Of a DNA stretch of 64,000 nt, positions 1-10,383 are shown in pieces (the stretch's first letter is position 1; every line of letters starts with the position of its first letter). Position numbers and translations under genes: made by a program. This DNA is from Adiantum capillus-veneris. Taxonomy: Eukaryota > Streptophyta > Polypodiopsida > Polypodiales > Pteridaceae. The notes below the pieces were generated by a model. It made no database searches. It saw nothing but the letters and a program-made list of their open reading frames with translations, and was not told where the DNA came from. The stretch is from positions 105,037,087-105,101,086 of the forward strand of contig CM043966.1 of the NCBI GenBank assembly GCA_014529385.2, read 5' to 3'.

Positions 1-243
1 CACCCAAGGTCCGTCTCATTCTTCTCTCCTCTCTTCTCTTCTCTCTCGTCGTGCAAGGCGTAGCACTCCGCTCTAAGAGGTGCGCCTACACGTGCGCTGT
101 TGCGCTGTTGCGCTCTCTCTGTTCGCTTACGGCTTCAATTCTGTGCTACGAGATCTGCTAGGTATGTCGATTAGTCTGTTTTATGGTTTGCAGTGTGCTA
201 TTTCGGGTATTATGGAGGGCAGCCAGGCTTTCGGCTTGCAATA
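1..243 (+). repeat. 5' LTR of element E (possibly a few bases truncated by the window)
   Basis: This matches 6660-6898 along its length, including the shared CCGTCTCATTCTTCTCTCC run and the TTTCGGGTATTATG block. It ends TTGCAATA one base before the primer-binding site. The 3' copy ends TTGCAACA and starts TGTACCTAGGG, so only about three bases seem to be missing here. Confidence 0.7.
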
Positions 244-244
244 G

Positions 245-261
245 TGGTATCAAGGTTGTGG
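245..261 (+). promoter_or_regulatory. Primer-binding site of element E
   Basis: TGGTATCAAGGTTGTGG lies directly after the 5' LTR. TGGTATCA matches the start of the common plant PBS complementary to the 3' end of initiator tRNA-Met (TGGTATCAGAGC); later positions have diverged. Confidence 0.6.
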
Positions 262-2036
262 CTAAGCTCGTGGCTATGCAATGATTACGGATATGGCGAA
301 CTTTATCAAAGCTAAATGTTGTCACTTTTGTTTTTTTCATTCTAAATTTAAATGATTATGTCCTCTTTCTTTGTCATAGAATGTTTATGCTTTGGTTGAT
401 GTATACCTATTCGATTTGTGATCAATTCATATCTAATATAGCACTTTGCACTGCATAATAGAGGAATTTGCTGCTTTTAGTAGATGCATACTAAGAAAAA
501 CTCAAATCGGTCGAATACTACGATTAAGTAATTAGTGCATGTGCGGTTGCAGCTAGAGTATCTTGCCCATGAATAATCATGGTCGATCGATTACTAATAG
601 GCGAGCTTATGACAATAAGGAGCAAAGGAGTTGTAAAAGGAGTAGAGGAAGAAGAGGAATTATAGAAATTTTGTCCATTGTAATAAGAACTACCTCGCAC
701 AATTGTGCAAAATGCGAACCGATTAGAGGTGACCCACCTCGTAGCAGGCTAAAATTTTAATTTAAATAACACTAACTTATTGTCGTCTACGTTCATCATC
801 GTCATCATCGCTGCTACGATGATCGTCATCACCATCCCCACCGTTCCGAGACCCCATTTGACACCCTGGTCACCAACTATCGACATCTCACGACCTCATG
901 ACACATTCGGCTTTTGTGGCAGGGACGGAAACTCTTTCAAAGGAAAAAAGGAGCTTACAAGTGGGCGGCCATTGGCCCTGCAGCCTTTGGGGGCTAGGTT
1001 AAATCTTATGCGAGCTACAAGTCATGGCAAAAAGTGGTGGGAGAGCACAGGAAGCTACTGAGATATCTGTATGCGAACAATGGCACCAAAGAGGACCGGA
1101 AATGATAGAAGGGAATTCCTCATGCAACGATGATGATCGACCATGAGGAGTCGCAACAACGATTGCAATACACGACGCTCGGTAGTTTTTTTCTCCTCTG
1201 CTGTCATCAGATGATGTGCTCCTAACGTCGTTAGTGGGCGACACCTACCAACCATCCCATGCACCGACAACCTCAGCAGGCCTGGGCATTGTGCTCTCCC
1301 TCTAGAGCTCATGCCACTGCATCCCTTCACGAGGGCTTCACCAATATCAGTAGCGCACTTTGCAACATATCACGCATGGCAGCAATCACTGCTAGTTGCA
1401 TGCACCCACCCTTAGCACCATGCCCGACATCACACATTTGCATGGCGACTGGGCAGTTTCACACCCCCCGCCTCTTACCTTGTGGCTCGAGTTTTCCCAC
1501 CAACAACGTGAAATCTCTCTCTCTCTTTCTCGCATGCCGACCACAGTTTCACTGTCCCTCTCTCTCTTGTCCTTTCGTATTCAACCACCCCGCCCCACTT
1601 CTCATCACTAGGACTCCCCAGAAACCCAACGACTTCATGACGGCCTCACGCGAGTGCAAGTCGCCCCAGCTTTATAGACAACCCAACCATTGGCTATCTG
1701 CATGTTTCTCTCTCTCTCTATCTTCATCTCATGCAGCCATCACCACCCACCAATTCCCTCGTCCATGCAGATGATGCGACCCCTTTTTTTGGACTGCCAT
1801 GCAAAGGTTCTGAAGTAAAAGAAACCTACAGTCACTCAATCCATTCACAGTCACCGCAATTGTTTCTTTCTACCTACACAGCCCTGGCTGCCTAGAAAGT
1901 GCAACTAGCACTGCTTTACACCTCAAGTTTTTTGCATGCTTTTCGACTAAAAGTTCTATCTCTGCCGCTCTCTCACACCTGTTGCCGGCATGCCGTTTCT
2001 GATTGCGTCAAACCACCCGAACTTCAGCATCAAATG
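262..2036. other. Internal region of element E, no gene recognised
   Basis: The left part is AT-rich. From about 1380 it becomes C/CT-rich, with short TCTCTCTC runs. Short open frames exist on both strands but have low-complexity composition and match no family I recognise. A zinc knuckle, protease or RT motif was not found. Confidence 0.5.
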
Positions 2037-2340
2037 TTTGACAACGCTGCTGTTGAAGAGCTGCCACCTACACTCGTACAGAGCTAGTTGACTATGGTGC
2101 TGGCCACTGATTCAGACCTGGGTGATCCTCCTCTTCCCAAAGCTGTTCGACGACCTAGTACAGAAACAAACATTATCGAAGCTATTCAACAATTGATAAG
2201 AACTCCTCCCCGCCTCCTTTCCCCTCTCTCTCCCCAAATACTACTACCTACAGAGGCGGAGACTGTAGAAGCTCTTCAATGGCTGATAACGACCCCCCTT
2301 CCCTCGGACGACTACTTGCAGTGGCGGGCATTGAAGAAGC

Positions 2341-2968
2341 TGTAACAGCCTTGGACACTCCAAGTCAAGAATCAATCACGACAACACCAAATAACCACTT
2401 CAAAACAATTCACAAATCACAATAGATATGCACTGGCCCGGCGGAGTTCCGTGCCTAGAGATATTGGCCCCAAGACTGGCGCCCCTTTCGGTATTTCTTT
2501 ATGTATTAATCAATGTTCAAAGTACAAGAGAGCGGTTAGGGTTTCACTCTCAGACTCTGCGTCCAGATGCTTTGCAGAGTGTGAGCCCTCACCGCTTATT
2601 TAAAATTTACAAGGGATGCCAAAAGCAGAGCCCCAAAAGCTGCAGATCAAAAGCAAAGTGTTCTTTCTCTATCTCACACAAGCTCTCTTGAATAAAGCCA
2701 ATTCTCTCTATCTCTCATGCTCAATTGCGTAGCCAAAATAAAGCAAAACTGCCGCCAAAAGCTTCAGAAGAAGCTGCCGCAATTTCAGCCTAAAATTCCG
2801 CTTTTTCTGTACGGTGCCACGTCAGCATGCAAGCGCATTATCCGGAAATCTCATCTGCTGCTTTTAGGGTCAAGGTTAAGGTTTTTAGCAGATTTTAGGG
2901 TTTTCAGCAACAGTCAAGGCTAGGGTTTTCCGCATGCTCTCGAACAGACACGTCATCACTTTGTGACA
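2341..2968 (-). mobile_element. Solo LTR of gypsy family C
   Basis: On the minus strand this begins TGTCACAAAG and ends CTGTTACA, and it is flanked on both sides by GAAGC (2336-2340 and 2969-2973), a 5-bp target-site duplication. Its right end on the minus strand resembles the family C LTR at 45116-45443, including the shared ACCGAAAGGGGCG and TTGGGGCC blocks. A shorter resemblance to the end of the family B LTR (13263-13300) suggests the families are related. No internal region remains, as expected for LTR-LTR recombination. It interrupts one unit of the tandem repeat. Confidence 0.85.
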
Positions 2969-3172
2969 GAAGCTCCTTTGTGACTAATGCCATACTCAGC
3001 TGCAGAGCATCCTCAGGCATTGACAACGACGCTGATGATGACTTTTTTCCTCCATTTTATTTTGTACCCAGACATTGTGTTTGATTCATAAGATTGTATT
3101 AGTTTGTTCCCATAGGCCTGCCGAGGACGCATGAGAACATTTCATTTCATTTCTTGTTCTCTCTCTCTTCTC

Positions 3173-3195
3173 CCCCCCCCCCCCCCCCCCCCCCA
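3173..3195 (+). repeat. Poly-C homopolymer
   Basis: A run of about 22 C residues lies at the CT-rich start of one tandem unit. Confidence 0.9.
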
Positions 3196-3758
3196 CCCGA
3201 CTACTTACAGAGACGGACATTAACGAAGCTCTTTCAGACTGATGCAATACTTTCTGCGATAATACCTGCTCTGCAGAGCATCCCTGGGAATTGTCGACGA
3301 TGTTGATGATGATTTTGGTCTAGTGACCTTAGACTTTTAGTTTTTCACTTTATTTGATTTACAATTTTGTACCCAGACATTGTATTAGATCCATAAAGAT
3401 TGTATCAGCGTGGTCTCATAGGCCTTTTGAAGATGAGTAATATAACCTATCATTTCATTTCACAGTCCCTCTTTCCCCTACCAATACTGCTACCTACAGC
3501 GGCACACGTTGATGACGTTTTTCAGCGAGCAATGCACTACTTTCTCGCACAACGCCCGATGCCATGTATCCTCAGTCATCGACAATGATGATGATGATTT
3601 TAGTGTGATGTTTTTAGGGGTTTTTTTCCCATTTAGTCTTTAACTTTACTTCATTTTATTTTAGTACCCAAACATTGGTTTAGATCCACAAGGATTGTAT
3701 CAGATTTGGTTTCATACGAAATTTTGTCATTTTGAAGACTGTTCATATAACATTTCAT

Positions 3759-3761
<3 letters not shown>

Positions 3762-3834
<73 letters not shown>
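3762..3834 (+). repeat. (CT)n microsatellite
   Basis: About 36 uninterrupted CT dinucleotides form the end of a tandem unit. Leucine-serine or arginine-glutamate open frames read through it are artefacts of the dinucleotide. Confidence 0.95.
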
Positions 3835-3841
<7 letters not shown>

Positions 3842-4204
3842 TGCAATTCGTGCACACACGTGCACACCTACAACCAATGCAATCTATCAACTCGCAACAG
3901 GTTAGTACTAGGACGACATCTCTTCTGATTAGCTTAGAGTCTCATTACCTCTCTTCTAAAATTGCGTTATATATATTGGAAATGAGTACACTCTAACTAA
4001 GAATGCTTCGCAGATTTTATTTTTTTATTTTTTTAAATTTTATTTTTGTGGTTTTCTACAGCTAGAAAACGATGGTAAGCTTTATCTACATACAGTGAAA
4101 GAGGGGAAAGTCTTGCATGATATTACTCCTGTACAATTGCTCCTGTTTATAATCGATTCGCAGTTGAAGAATGGATGGTAGTTGTATTTGGTATTGGGTC
4201 TCAG

Positions 4205-4455
4205 CGTAACCGCGAAACGTTTCAAGGCCGAAACGTTTCACCCTGAAACGCGGCGTTTCACCACGAAACATTTCAGTCCAAAATGAGAGCACAGTGAAAC
4301 GTGAGACCGAAACGTGCGTTTAGCGACTTTGAAACTAAAACTATGGTAACTTGTTGTTAGTGAAACGGCTTGTGTTTCACTTGGTGAGCGAAACGTTTCA
4401 AGGCCCGAAACGTTTCACCTGTCTTGACGTGTCGAAACGCGTTTCATGGTGACGT
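4205..4455. repeat. Cluster of GAAACG / CGTTTC motifs with palindromes
   Basis: The palindromic core GAAACGTTTC occurs four times, in two pairs separated by AAGGCC or AAGGCCC. Many further half-sites (GAAACG or CGTTTC) lie in about 250 bp. The pairing of sites on both strands is far denser than in flanking DNA. There is no coding potential here. Confidence 0.7.
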
Positions 4456-5695
4456 TGTTGGGACTTCATACGATTCAAGTAATACGGGTTTCATGCAGAG
4501 TGTAAGGGCAAAACAATATAATGTTCCACTGGCTTGTAGACCTAAAGACTGTCGACGGCATTAGTTTATGACCGTATTATCTAGAGAACACTAAACACAC
4601 CCACACACACACTTGTCAATTCCGATGATATACGCACACGCACACACAGATTGTTTGAATGTCTTGATAATATGCAAGCCGGCATTCCCTGCTTCATACA
4701 TCCTTATTCTTCTATTCAAGCTAATTAGACCTTTACTTCTCCCTAATTTAGAATGACAAGGGTATACCTCGTGTCGTCCACATTATCTGAATTTCAAGGC
4801 ATTATTTAGCCTGCTTTAAGTAATTTGTACAAGTTGTAAACTCCCATCATTCCCACTACAAGTTTAACCAACGAGATTAATTACGTGGTTTTGCAAGGCA
4901 TTTTCTTGATGCAGAGGAACCTCCATTCTCTTACATCATTTTATGTCTAAGTGGAAATGCATGTCGTAAATGGAGGCTTCTAGGACAAAGCAACTAAGAC
5001 CGAACTAATTTTGCGTTGTTTCTAATTCCGTCTCACTTTCTAATCGATCCAAAGCTAATCATAATAGATGTCTGTAAGTAATCAGTGTAATTTTGTCTCT
5101 CACATTGAGCTATACAATCAAATCGGATCTCGTTCCTACATTTTATGTTTGTTTGCGACTCTAGTTGACCTATGCTATTAATTTAAAACTACACAGTTTT
5201 TCTTCCCGCTAAGTTGTCTAATGTTTCAATTTCAACAAGGTTATGGATCACTTTTAGTTTGTGTTTCAGCTTAATTTATTGCGATTGTTCACTCAAGGAG
5301 TCAATTATTAACACAAAATTAACACATTTTGGATTTGTTAACTATATTTTGCTATAAGTTTGATAGTTGCAGCTTTCTCCTACTTGTGCCTCTCTCCACT
5401 CGCACACACTGGTATATCTATTTCCCAATGCAGTATAACACCCAGGTACGTACATCCAATACCTCCTTGCTTTCTTATCTTTCAAGCTATGCACCTAGCT
5501 ATTTTTCATATGGTGGCTTGAACACCGCACTAAATGGAGTTTTTACTGAGAACATTTTCCATGAAGCTACTCCCACAAGCTACGATACTTTGCATTAATG
5601 AATAAACAGTTTGTAAGTGATTTGATATACTCCAACGTGGTATCCAACAAAATATTTTCCTCTTTTATGTCTTGTCTGGTCCATTGGTCACGTGC
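4456..5695. other. AT-rich interior of element E, no gene recognised
   Basis: No motif or long reading frame with recognisable composition was found. A short CACACA-rich patch lies near 4598-4650. Confidence 0.5.
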
Positions 5696-5700
5696 ACACA

Positions 5701-5898
5701 AATTCGCTGATTTAGGCAGTGTGTAAGTGCTCATCCTAGTGCAGATTCGCCGATTTAGACAGCACAATCAACAAACTGTAGATTCACAATTTTTAACGAT
5801 ACCAAATGCAGATTTGCCAATTTAGGCAGCATTAGTGCAGATTCGCCGATTTACGCAGCACGTCTTATTGGTATAGATTCGCCGATTTAGGCAACACC
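5701..5898 (+). repeat. Five interspersed copies of a ~22-bp motif (GATTCGCCGATTTAGGCAGC)
   Basis: Variants of GATTCGCCGATTTAGGCAGC occur near 5701, 5745, 5811, 5840 and 5877, with uneven spacing of roughly 30-65 bp. Each ends in a GCAGCAC- or GCAACAC-like tail. Spacing and divergence are too irregular for a CRISPR array. Confidence 0.7.
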
Positions 5899-5968
5899 GA
5901 TCACAAAATCATGCTGCAGTGGTTGGCCACCACTGTAACTGGTATGATTTTGTTACCCGGATATACAA

Positions 5969-6504
5969 AATGTTATGGAATTGATATTTACCCATTTATT
6001 ACAGCTAACAGGTGGCAAAAGCATCAGCAGATAATGGATTATGCAGAAGGATATTTGGATTTGGATTTGCAATGGGTACATGTTGACAGATGTTTGGATT
6101 TGGATTTGGAATTGGTATATGATGATTTTCTGTCGCGACAGTGTTTATGAAAGTGAACTTGAGACTGATGAGAATTGATGAGTGTAACCAATGATATCCT
6201 GATTCATCAGGGTATGACATATACTGCTTATTCTAGTGGTATGGGACACTAGAATAGGTAGTATGTGGATGACGGCAGGCATATGCAATGTTATTTAGTT
6301 TCGCTATATTTTACTATATGCTATTTTTTTGACACAGATTTCTAATCACTGTTTTTGACAAGTATCGTTTGCAGATTTCTTATCTTTACAACTGAGGACA
6401 ATTGCTTTCCAACGAAGAGGTATGTTATGGAATTGATATTTACCCATTTATTGCAGCTAACAGGTGGCAAAAGCATCAGCAGATAATGGATTATGCAGAA
6501 GGAT
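5969..6504 (+). repeat. Direct duplication of ~83 bp (5969-6051 and 6422-6504)
   Basis: The two copies share a near-identical block running from TGTTATGGAATTGAT to ATTATGCAGAAGGATA, about 450 bp apart. A GGATTTGGATTTG mini-repeat follows the first copy. The arrangement suggests a segmental duplication or an excised insertion, but no terminal repeats were seen. Confidence 0.7.
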
Positions 6505-6645
6505 AATACATTCTATGTATATTTGATTATTCAAGTGCTCTTTATGAGCTTTGGCCATTTATGTCCGGCCGGCCAATTTGTACTCACTTTGACCATTCAA
6601 GAAATCTATAAATCAAATACGTGCAAGAGGGAAATGGGCACTCTT

Positions 6646-6658
6646 GCACGGGGGGAGA
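6646..6658 (+). promoter_or_regulatory. Polypurine tract of element E
   Basis: A GGGGGGAGA-type purine run lies immediately 5' of the 3' LTR start (TGTACC), where second-strand priming would occur. Confidence 0.5.
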
Positions 6659-6659
6659 T

Positions 6660-6898
6660 TGTACCTAGGGTCCGTCTCATTCTTCTCTCCTCTCTTCTCC
6701 TCTCTCGCCCTACCAAGCGTAGCACTCCGCTCTAGGAGGTGCGCATGCACGTGCGTTGTTGCACTCTCTCACTTTGTTCGCTTACGGCGTCGATTCTGTG
6801 CTACAAGATCTGCCAAGTATGTCGATTGGTCTGTTTTATGGTTTGCAGTGTGCTATTTCGGGTATTATGCAGGGCAGCCAGGCTTCCGGCTTGCAACA
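6660..6898 (+). repeat. 3' LTR of element E
   Basis: Begins TGTACCTAGGG and ends TTGCAACA. It is homologous to 1-243. The sequence to its right belongs to a different, minus-strand gypsy remnant. Confidence 0.7.
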
Positions 6899-6904
6899 CA
6901 TACA

Positions 6905-8150
6905 TTGATAAAGAGTCCACAGGATCATCTCAACCTGTTGTGTGGCGTATGCTATCACAAGCTTGATGCAACACCCTGTTTAGTTACCTTCTCTTTCTCG
7001 GTTGATGCCACTACATACGGCTACAAGCAATCGATTTCATCAAAGGCATCTTCAATAGGGTTCGCTTCTCTCTTTGGAATGGGCTCTATCTATGCCTCAT
7101 AGGTAACAACCTCCACTCGAGAGATGGCATGACTGGTTGCCATATCCTTTAGTAACTTTCACATACCTCCTTTTCCAAAGTTAGTTCCTAACGGCATACC
7201 TATCTCCCGCAAATGGAGCTTCCCATTCTTAAGAAACACAAGATCTCTTTTCAGAGCATCACTGAAGCTATCACAATCCCTTCTGCCATGATTTGTGTTG
7301 TCACCATATACATATGTGCACAAACCTTCTTTACTTTGTGATTTTTGTGTGAAAGGTTGCCCTCTCTTCAAGACTAGCCAACTTCAATTTCATTTCTCGC
7401 ATATGCCCTTAACAAGCTCATCAAGCATAGAATTATCACCTTTTGGAATCACAATAGCAAGCTTTGTAGAAATCTCACGTGTGCTAGAGGTAGGAGTAGC
7501 ACCATTCACCACCATCTTGTCTTTGCGTCGTTGAAACTGCATCCTCAACCTCTTTCCACTCGGCCTTGAGACCATGTTCTCTATTCTCGTCTTCTAATAG
7601 TAGCTCCAAGAGTTCAAGACCTGCAACTTGAAGAAACCAAGCAGTCTTTTTGCTATCCATAGTACCTCGCTCTATTCCTGATAGTTGAGCATAGCGTCCC
7701 TCAAACTCCGTCAGCAGTTCAATGATAGAAAGCCCTTCTTTTGGCTTTGCACCCCAATCTTCCATGCTGCTCCTTGATTCCCCTCATATGCTCTCTAATC
7801 TCAGGAAGCTCGAAACTTCCCATCATCTCTTCCTCTAGTACTCGTTTTGTAATTCCATCTCCCTTCTTTCTCCCGCTTGTTGTTGCTGCGTAAACATAGC
7901 AAATGCTTGAAACATTTGCATTGTTCCTTGATCAAAATGCATCCCCTTTGTTCTTGTGGATCCATAGCTTATAAGCTTTATATTGGAAAAGCTTTTGAAC
8001 CCTCACCCTAGCCTCCTTCATGCCGCCAAGTTCACCATAAGTGTGTCGAAAAGTACGCGGAGTGACTAGGAAAGCGTCGGGCCTTTGATTGTGAGGGTTC
8101 ATACGAAGACAAAGCAAATCGCAGATGATTCTGAGTAAAAGACGCACTTA
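6905..8150 (-). pseudogene. Ty3/gypsy gag remnant
   Basis: Read on the minus strand, broken frames run from about 8147 to 6905. The region at 7765-7484 (starting MEDWGAKPKEGLS) looks like a gag capsid segment. At 7371-7159 a CX3-type cysteine pair, NHGRRDC and a C-terminal GKGGM resemble the zinc-knuckle region of non-seed-plant gypsy gags. Further on, VEVVTYEA and ANPIEDAFDEIDCL continue the same polyprotein but are cut by stops, including two adjacent ones near 6960. The 3' LTR of element E abuts it, so E probably inserted into this older element. Pol was not found. Confidence 0.5.
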
Positions 8151-9248
8151 AAATGAGCAAAAGTCCAGATCATCTCATAAGGGGAGGACTAATTAAACGG
8201 TGAATTCTATTTAGAAAGTCTAATATAAAGACTGGCTCTAACCTCTTGAGTCATTGCAGCAGACAAGAATGGTATGGTAAGTTCTCACAGAGAAAGAGAC
8301 TTGTAATTATGCTCCGTCTATTCAACTAAATACTTACACAATGAGAAGATCATAAACATGTTCCCTCTCTTCCGATATGATGATCATTACCCTACAATGA
8401 GAGCTTTCATGCAAAGAGGCACCGCCTTACACAAAAAGGCACGATAGAGCTGTCTACACTCTCCACCAGCTTTTTTGTGAAGAAATGGATCAACATCTGC
8501 AGCTCATAAAGAATGGGTTTGTGCAGAGATAGACCATTGGTACCAGTCAACTTCCAACTTTCTTTGCAACTGTTCAGAGTGGCAGGAGGATAGCAGGGAC
8601 ACTGACATTGTCACCCATCTATAGACTCTGCCACTTCAGCAGATAGTTGCAGTTTTCCGATGTGGTAGTGCAGCTTTATCAAAAACTTCATAGGCACCCT
8701 GAGCAAACAATACATACTTTTACGGACTCCTGAGTAGTTTAAGGTCCTAACTAAAGAGGCAAAGATATCTTCCTTGGATCTCATAGTATAATCATTTTTG
8801 GGATACAAAGTAGTGATTCTGATGCTGTACCACTTTAAGGTGATAACGGGGAAGGCAAGTGAAAATGTAGCCCCCCTTCCCCCCATTTTTGCCCCTTTTG
8901 TCAGTGCTGCCTATGATTTTTTTCGCTCTAACAAAAAATAAAATCAGTTTTTCCAGTCTTCAATTAAAGTTATTACAGTCATAGCACCCTTCCTCAAGCC
9001 TTTTGTAGCTTTAGTTTTTGCGCTTATATTTTGACGTGATTACAGATATCCTTTGACTCACCCCCGATAGTGTAAGGGGCCACAGGCAAACAGCATAATC
9101 AAACACCATGAACTGAGCATTCAATCTAGCACTCTTTAAAACGCGCTACATTTTTATTGTAACAATGAATCTGAGTAAACATGTTTTTCAGCTTCTTTTG
9201 TGAAAGTTCATCAACACACATTTTAAGTGCAACAACCTTAACACTTAC
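8151..9248. other. No gene recognised; possibly MED16 intron
   Basis: A 91-codon minus-strand frame at 8886-8611 and shorter ones are present but match nothing I recognise. The MED16 exon at 9350-9249 ends in a good splice donor pointing into this stretch, so it may be intron. I could not find the next MED16 exon here. Confidence 0.4.
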
Positions 9249-9720
9249 CGGTGCCACTCCAGAAAGCCACTTTGTGATAACTGCTTGATCTTGCTGCCAT
9301 CCATGTTCACATTTCCAGCTATTTAAAGCTTGTGCAGCATTTGCAGCACCCTGACCTAGCACAAATCAACTGTGCAATTGAGAGACGAAAACAATATCAC
9401 CAAAATTTGATCTTGATAAATTAGGATAAGAAATATCTTAATTTGATAAAGACCCACTTGTAGAGGCTGCATCCAGATGGTCACCCTTCCAGAAGAAGTA
9501 CCCACAAGTAGAGCCCTTGTGCAAGATGCCGGAGCCCATTCCAAAAATTGAACATAATCACATAACGAGTCTGGAAAGTATGCAACCACAAACAAAATCA
9601 ACAAACAGACTTTTGTATTTCAGATTGTCAAGATCCACAGATGTATTTCACCTATGCACGTGTGTGCTCACGCTCATGTGTGTGTTTGGCATAGATACTA
9701 AAAACTATACACAACTGCAC

Positions 9721-9756
<36 letters not shown>

Positions 9757-10076
9757 CTGCGGTTACATTAAACACAGCATGCTCAGTAGGTCGTTCTGGA
9801 TGGATAATGTGGATTGGAATCCAAAATAAAGGAGAAGCAGTTGACCTTCAGAAATTTTCCAGAGAAAAAAAATGTCAAAACACTATCAAATGTGCTTTAA
9901 AGAGGACCTTCTCGTTAGATAGGCATTGAGTCTGATTTCTGCACTTGATTATTCTCTACATTCCACTCTCACACTTGACCTTAAGAAAATAACGTGGCAA
10001 AAAATACCTTGCATCCTTTGCACATACTTCTGTGGCACAAGCAAGAAGACCAGATTTTGCACACCAGTGAACGGCA
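9249..10076 (-). CDS. MED16: Mediator complex subunit 16 (MED16/SFR6), four consecutive internal exons
   Basis: MED16 is a tail-module subunit of Mediator that links transcription factors to RNA polymerase II in the nucleus; in Arabidopsis (SFR6) it is needed for cold, iron and defence responses. Exons on the minus strand are 10076-10008, 9845-9757, 9570-9458 and 9350-9249. All junctions have AG acceptors and GT donors, and the phases join exactly. They encode family blocks in order: AVHWCAKSGLLACATEVCA, FWIPIHIIHPERPTEHAVFN, VQFLEWAPASC with RALLVGTSSGRVTIW, and WKCEHGWQQD with AVITKWLSGVAP. This is the N-terminal WD40-like region. The reading frame is intact over about 122 codons, which argues for a live gene. 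Upstream and downstream exons were not found, so they may lie beyond transposon-filled introns. Confidence 0.88.
9720..9755 (+). repeat. (AG)n microsatellite in a MED16 intron
   Basis: On the gene strand this is a CT repeat starting immediately after the donor GT of the exon ending at 9757, so the donor reads GTCTCTCT and lacks the usual GTAAGT consensus. Confidence 0.85.
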
Positions 10077-10248
10077 CTTCAAAACAGCAAAGCAAGCAAG
10101 TAAATAAAATGTCAGTAAAACATAAACATATATAATTATTGTTACATATAAGTAAAACCAGATTAAAAACTATTGGTCAGCTTCAATTTTGTTTTTGGGA
10201 GGTAAACACTAATGCGTCAGCACTTCCGCGATCAACATGCTGTAAGTT

Positions 10249-10308
10249 CTGATACCATGTCAAACTACATGCTGCAGAAGCATAGAGAGAGAGAGAGAGA
10301 GAGAGAGA
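10249..10308 (-). other. Retroelement scrap: reverse PBS-like motif and (AG)n
   Basis: TCTGATACCATG at about 10252 is the reverse complement of the plant PBS core TGGTATCAGA. It is followed by a GAGAGA run at 10285-10308. This is probably the remnant of an LTR element between MED16 and the family A cluster. No LTR could be delimited. Confidence 0.35.
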
Positions 10309-10383
10309 GTACTGGCACAAAGTGTTTTGGCTTTCTAGTAGAAGTAGATGAAGGTTGTCACTGGGGTGCACATGATAATTTCA

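Larger units (their letters stand above)
2215..3760 (+). repeat. Degenerate tandem repeat, ~280-bp unit, about three units plus a partial
   Basis: Each unit begins with a CT/C-rich run followed by a CTACYTACAG-like block and a GAAGCTCTTTCA-like block. Next come a GCAGAGCATCC-like block, a TGATGATGA run, TTTTGTACCCARACATTG, and a tail of ATTTCATTTCA. Units start near 2309 (split by a solo LTR), 3195 and 3485, with a partial copy near 2244. Units differ at many positions, so the array is old. No long open frame survives across units. Confidence 0.65.
1..6898 (+). mobile_element. Coding-free LTR retrotransposon (element E, LARD-like)
   Basis: Two ~240-bp direct repeats, 1-243 and 6660-6898, align along their whole length with scattered substitutions. 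The first is followed at once by a TGGTATCA primer-binding site, and the second is preceded by a G-rich polypurine tract, so they read as 5' and 3' LTRs. The 6.4 kb between them has no recognisable gag or pol on either strand. It holds a degenerate tandem repeat, a solo LTR and short repeat clusters. This fits a large retrotransposon derivative that depends on another element for proteins. The first bases of the 5' LTR may lie outside the window, so the left target-site duplication cannot be checked. Confidence 0.65.

Noticed and set aside
1259-1774. 171-codon frame that could be a small gene
   Set aside because: Composition is CT/Ser/Pro-rich low complexity, it lies inside a retroelement and no motif or splice pattern supports it.
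3651-3928. Open frames on both strands with LSLSLS or RERERE content
   Set aside because: They read through a (CT)n microsatellite; the same artefact occurs at 11235-11551, 51625-51840 and 54101-54632.
5701-5898. CRISPR-like repeat array
   Set aside because: Repeats are short, imperfect and unevenly spaced, and the genome is a eukaryotic plant.
8611-8886. 91-codon minus-strand frame as the next MED16 exon
   Set aside because: I compared it with the expected MED16 blocks after the WLSGVAP region and found no match; splice signals do not fit.
10183-10371. N-terminal MED16 exon upstream of 10076
   Set aside because: The frame WYQNLQHVDRG comes from a PBS-like retroelement scrap and does not resemble MED16.
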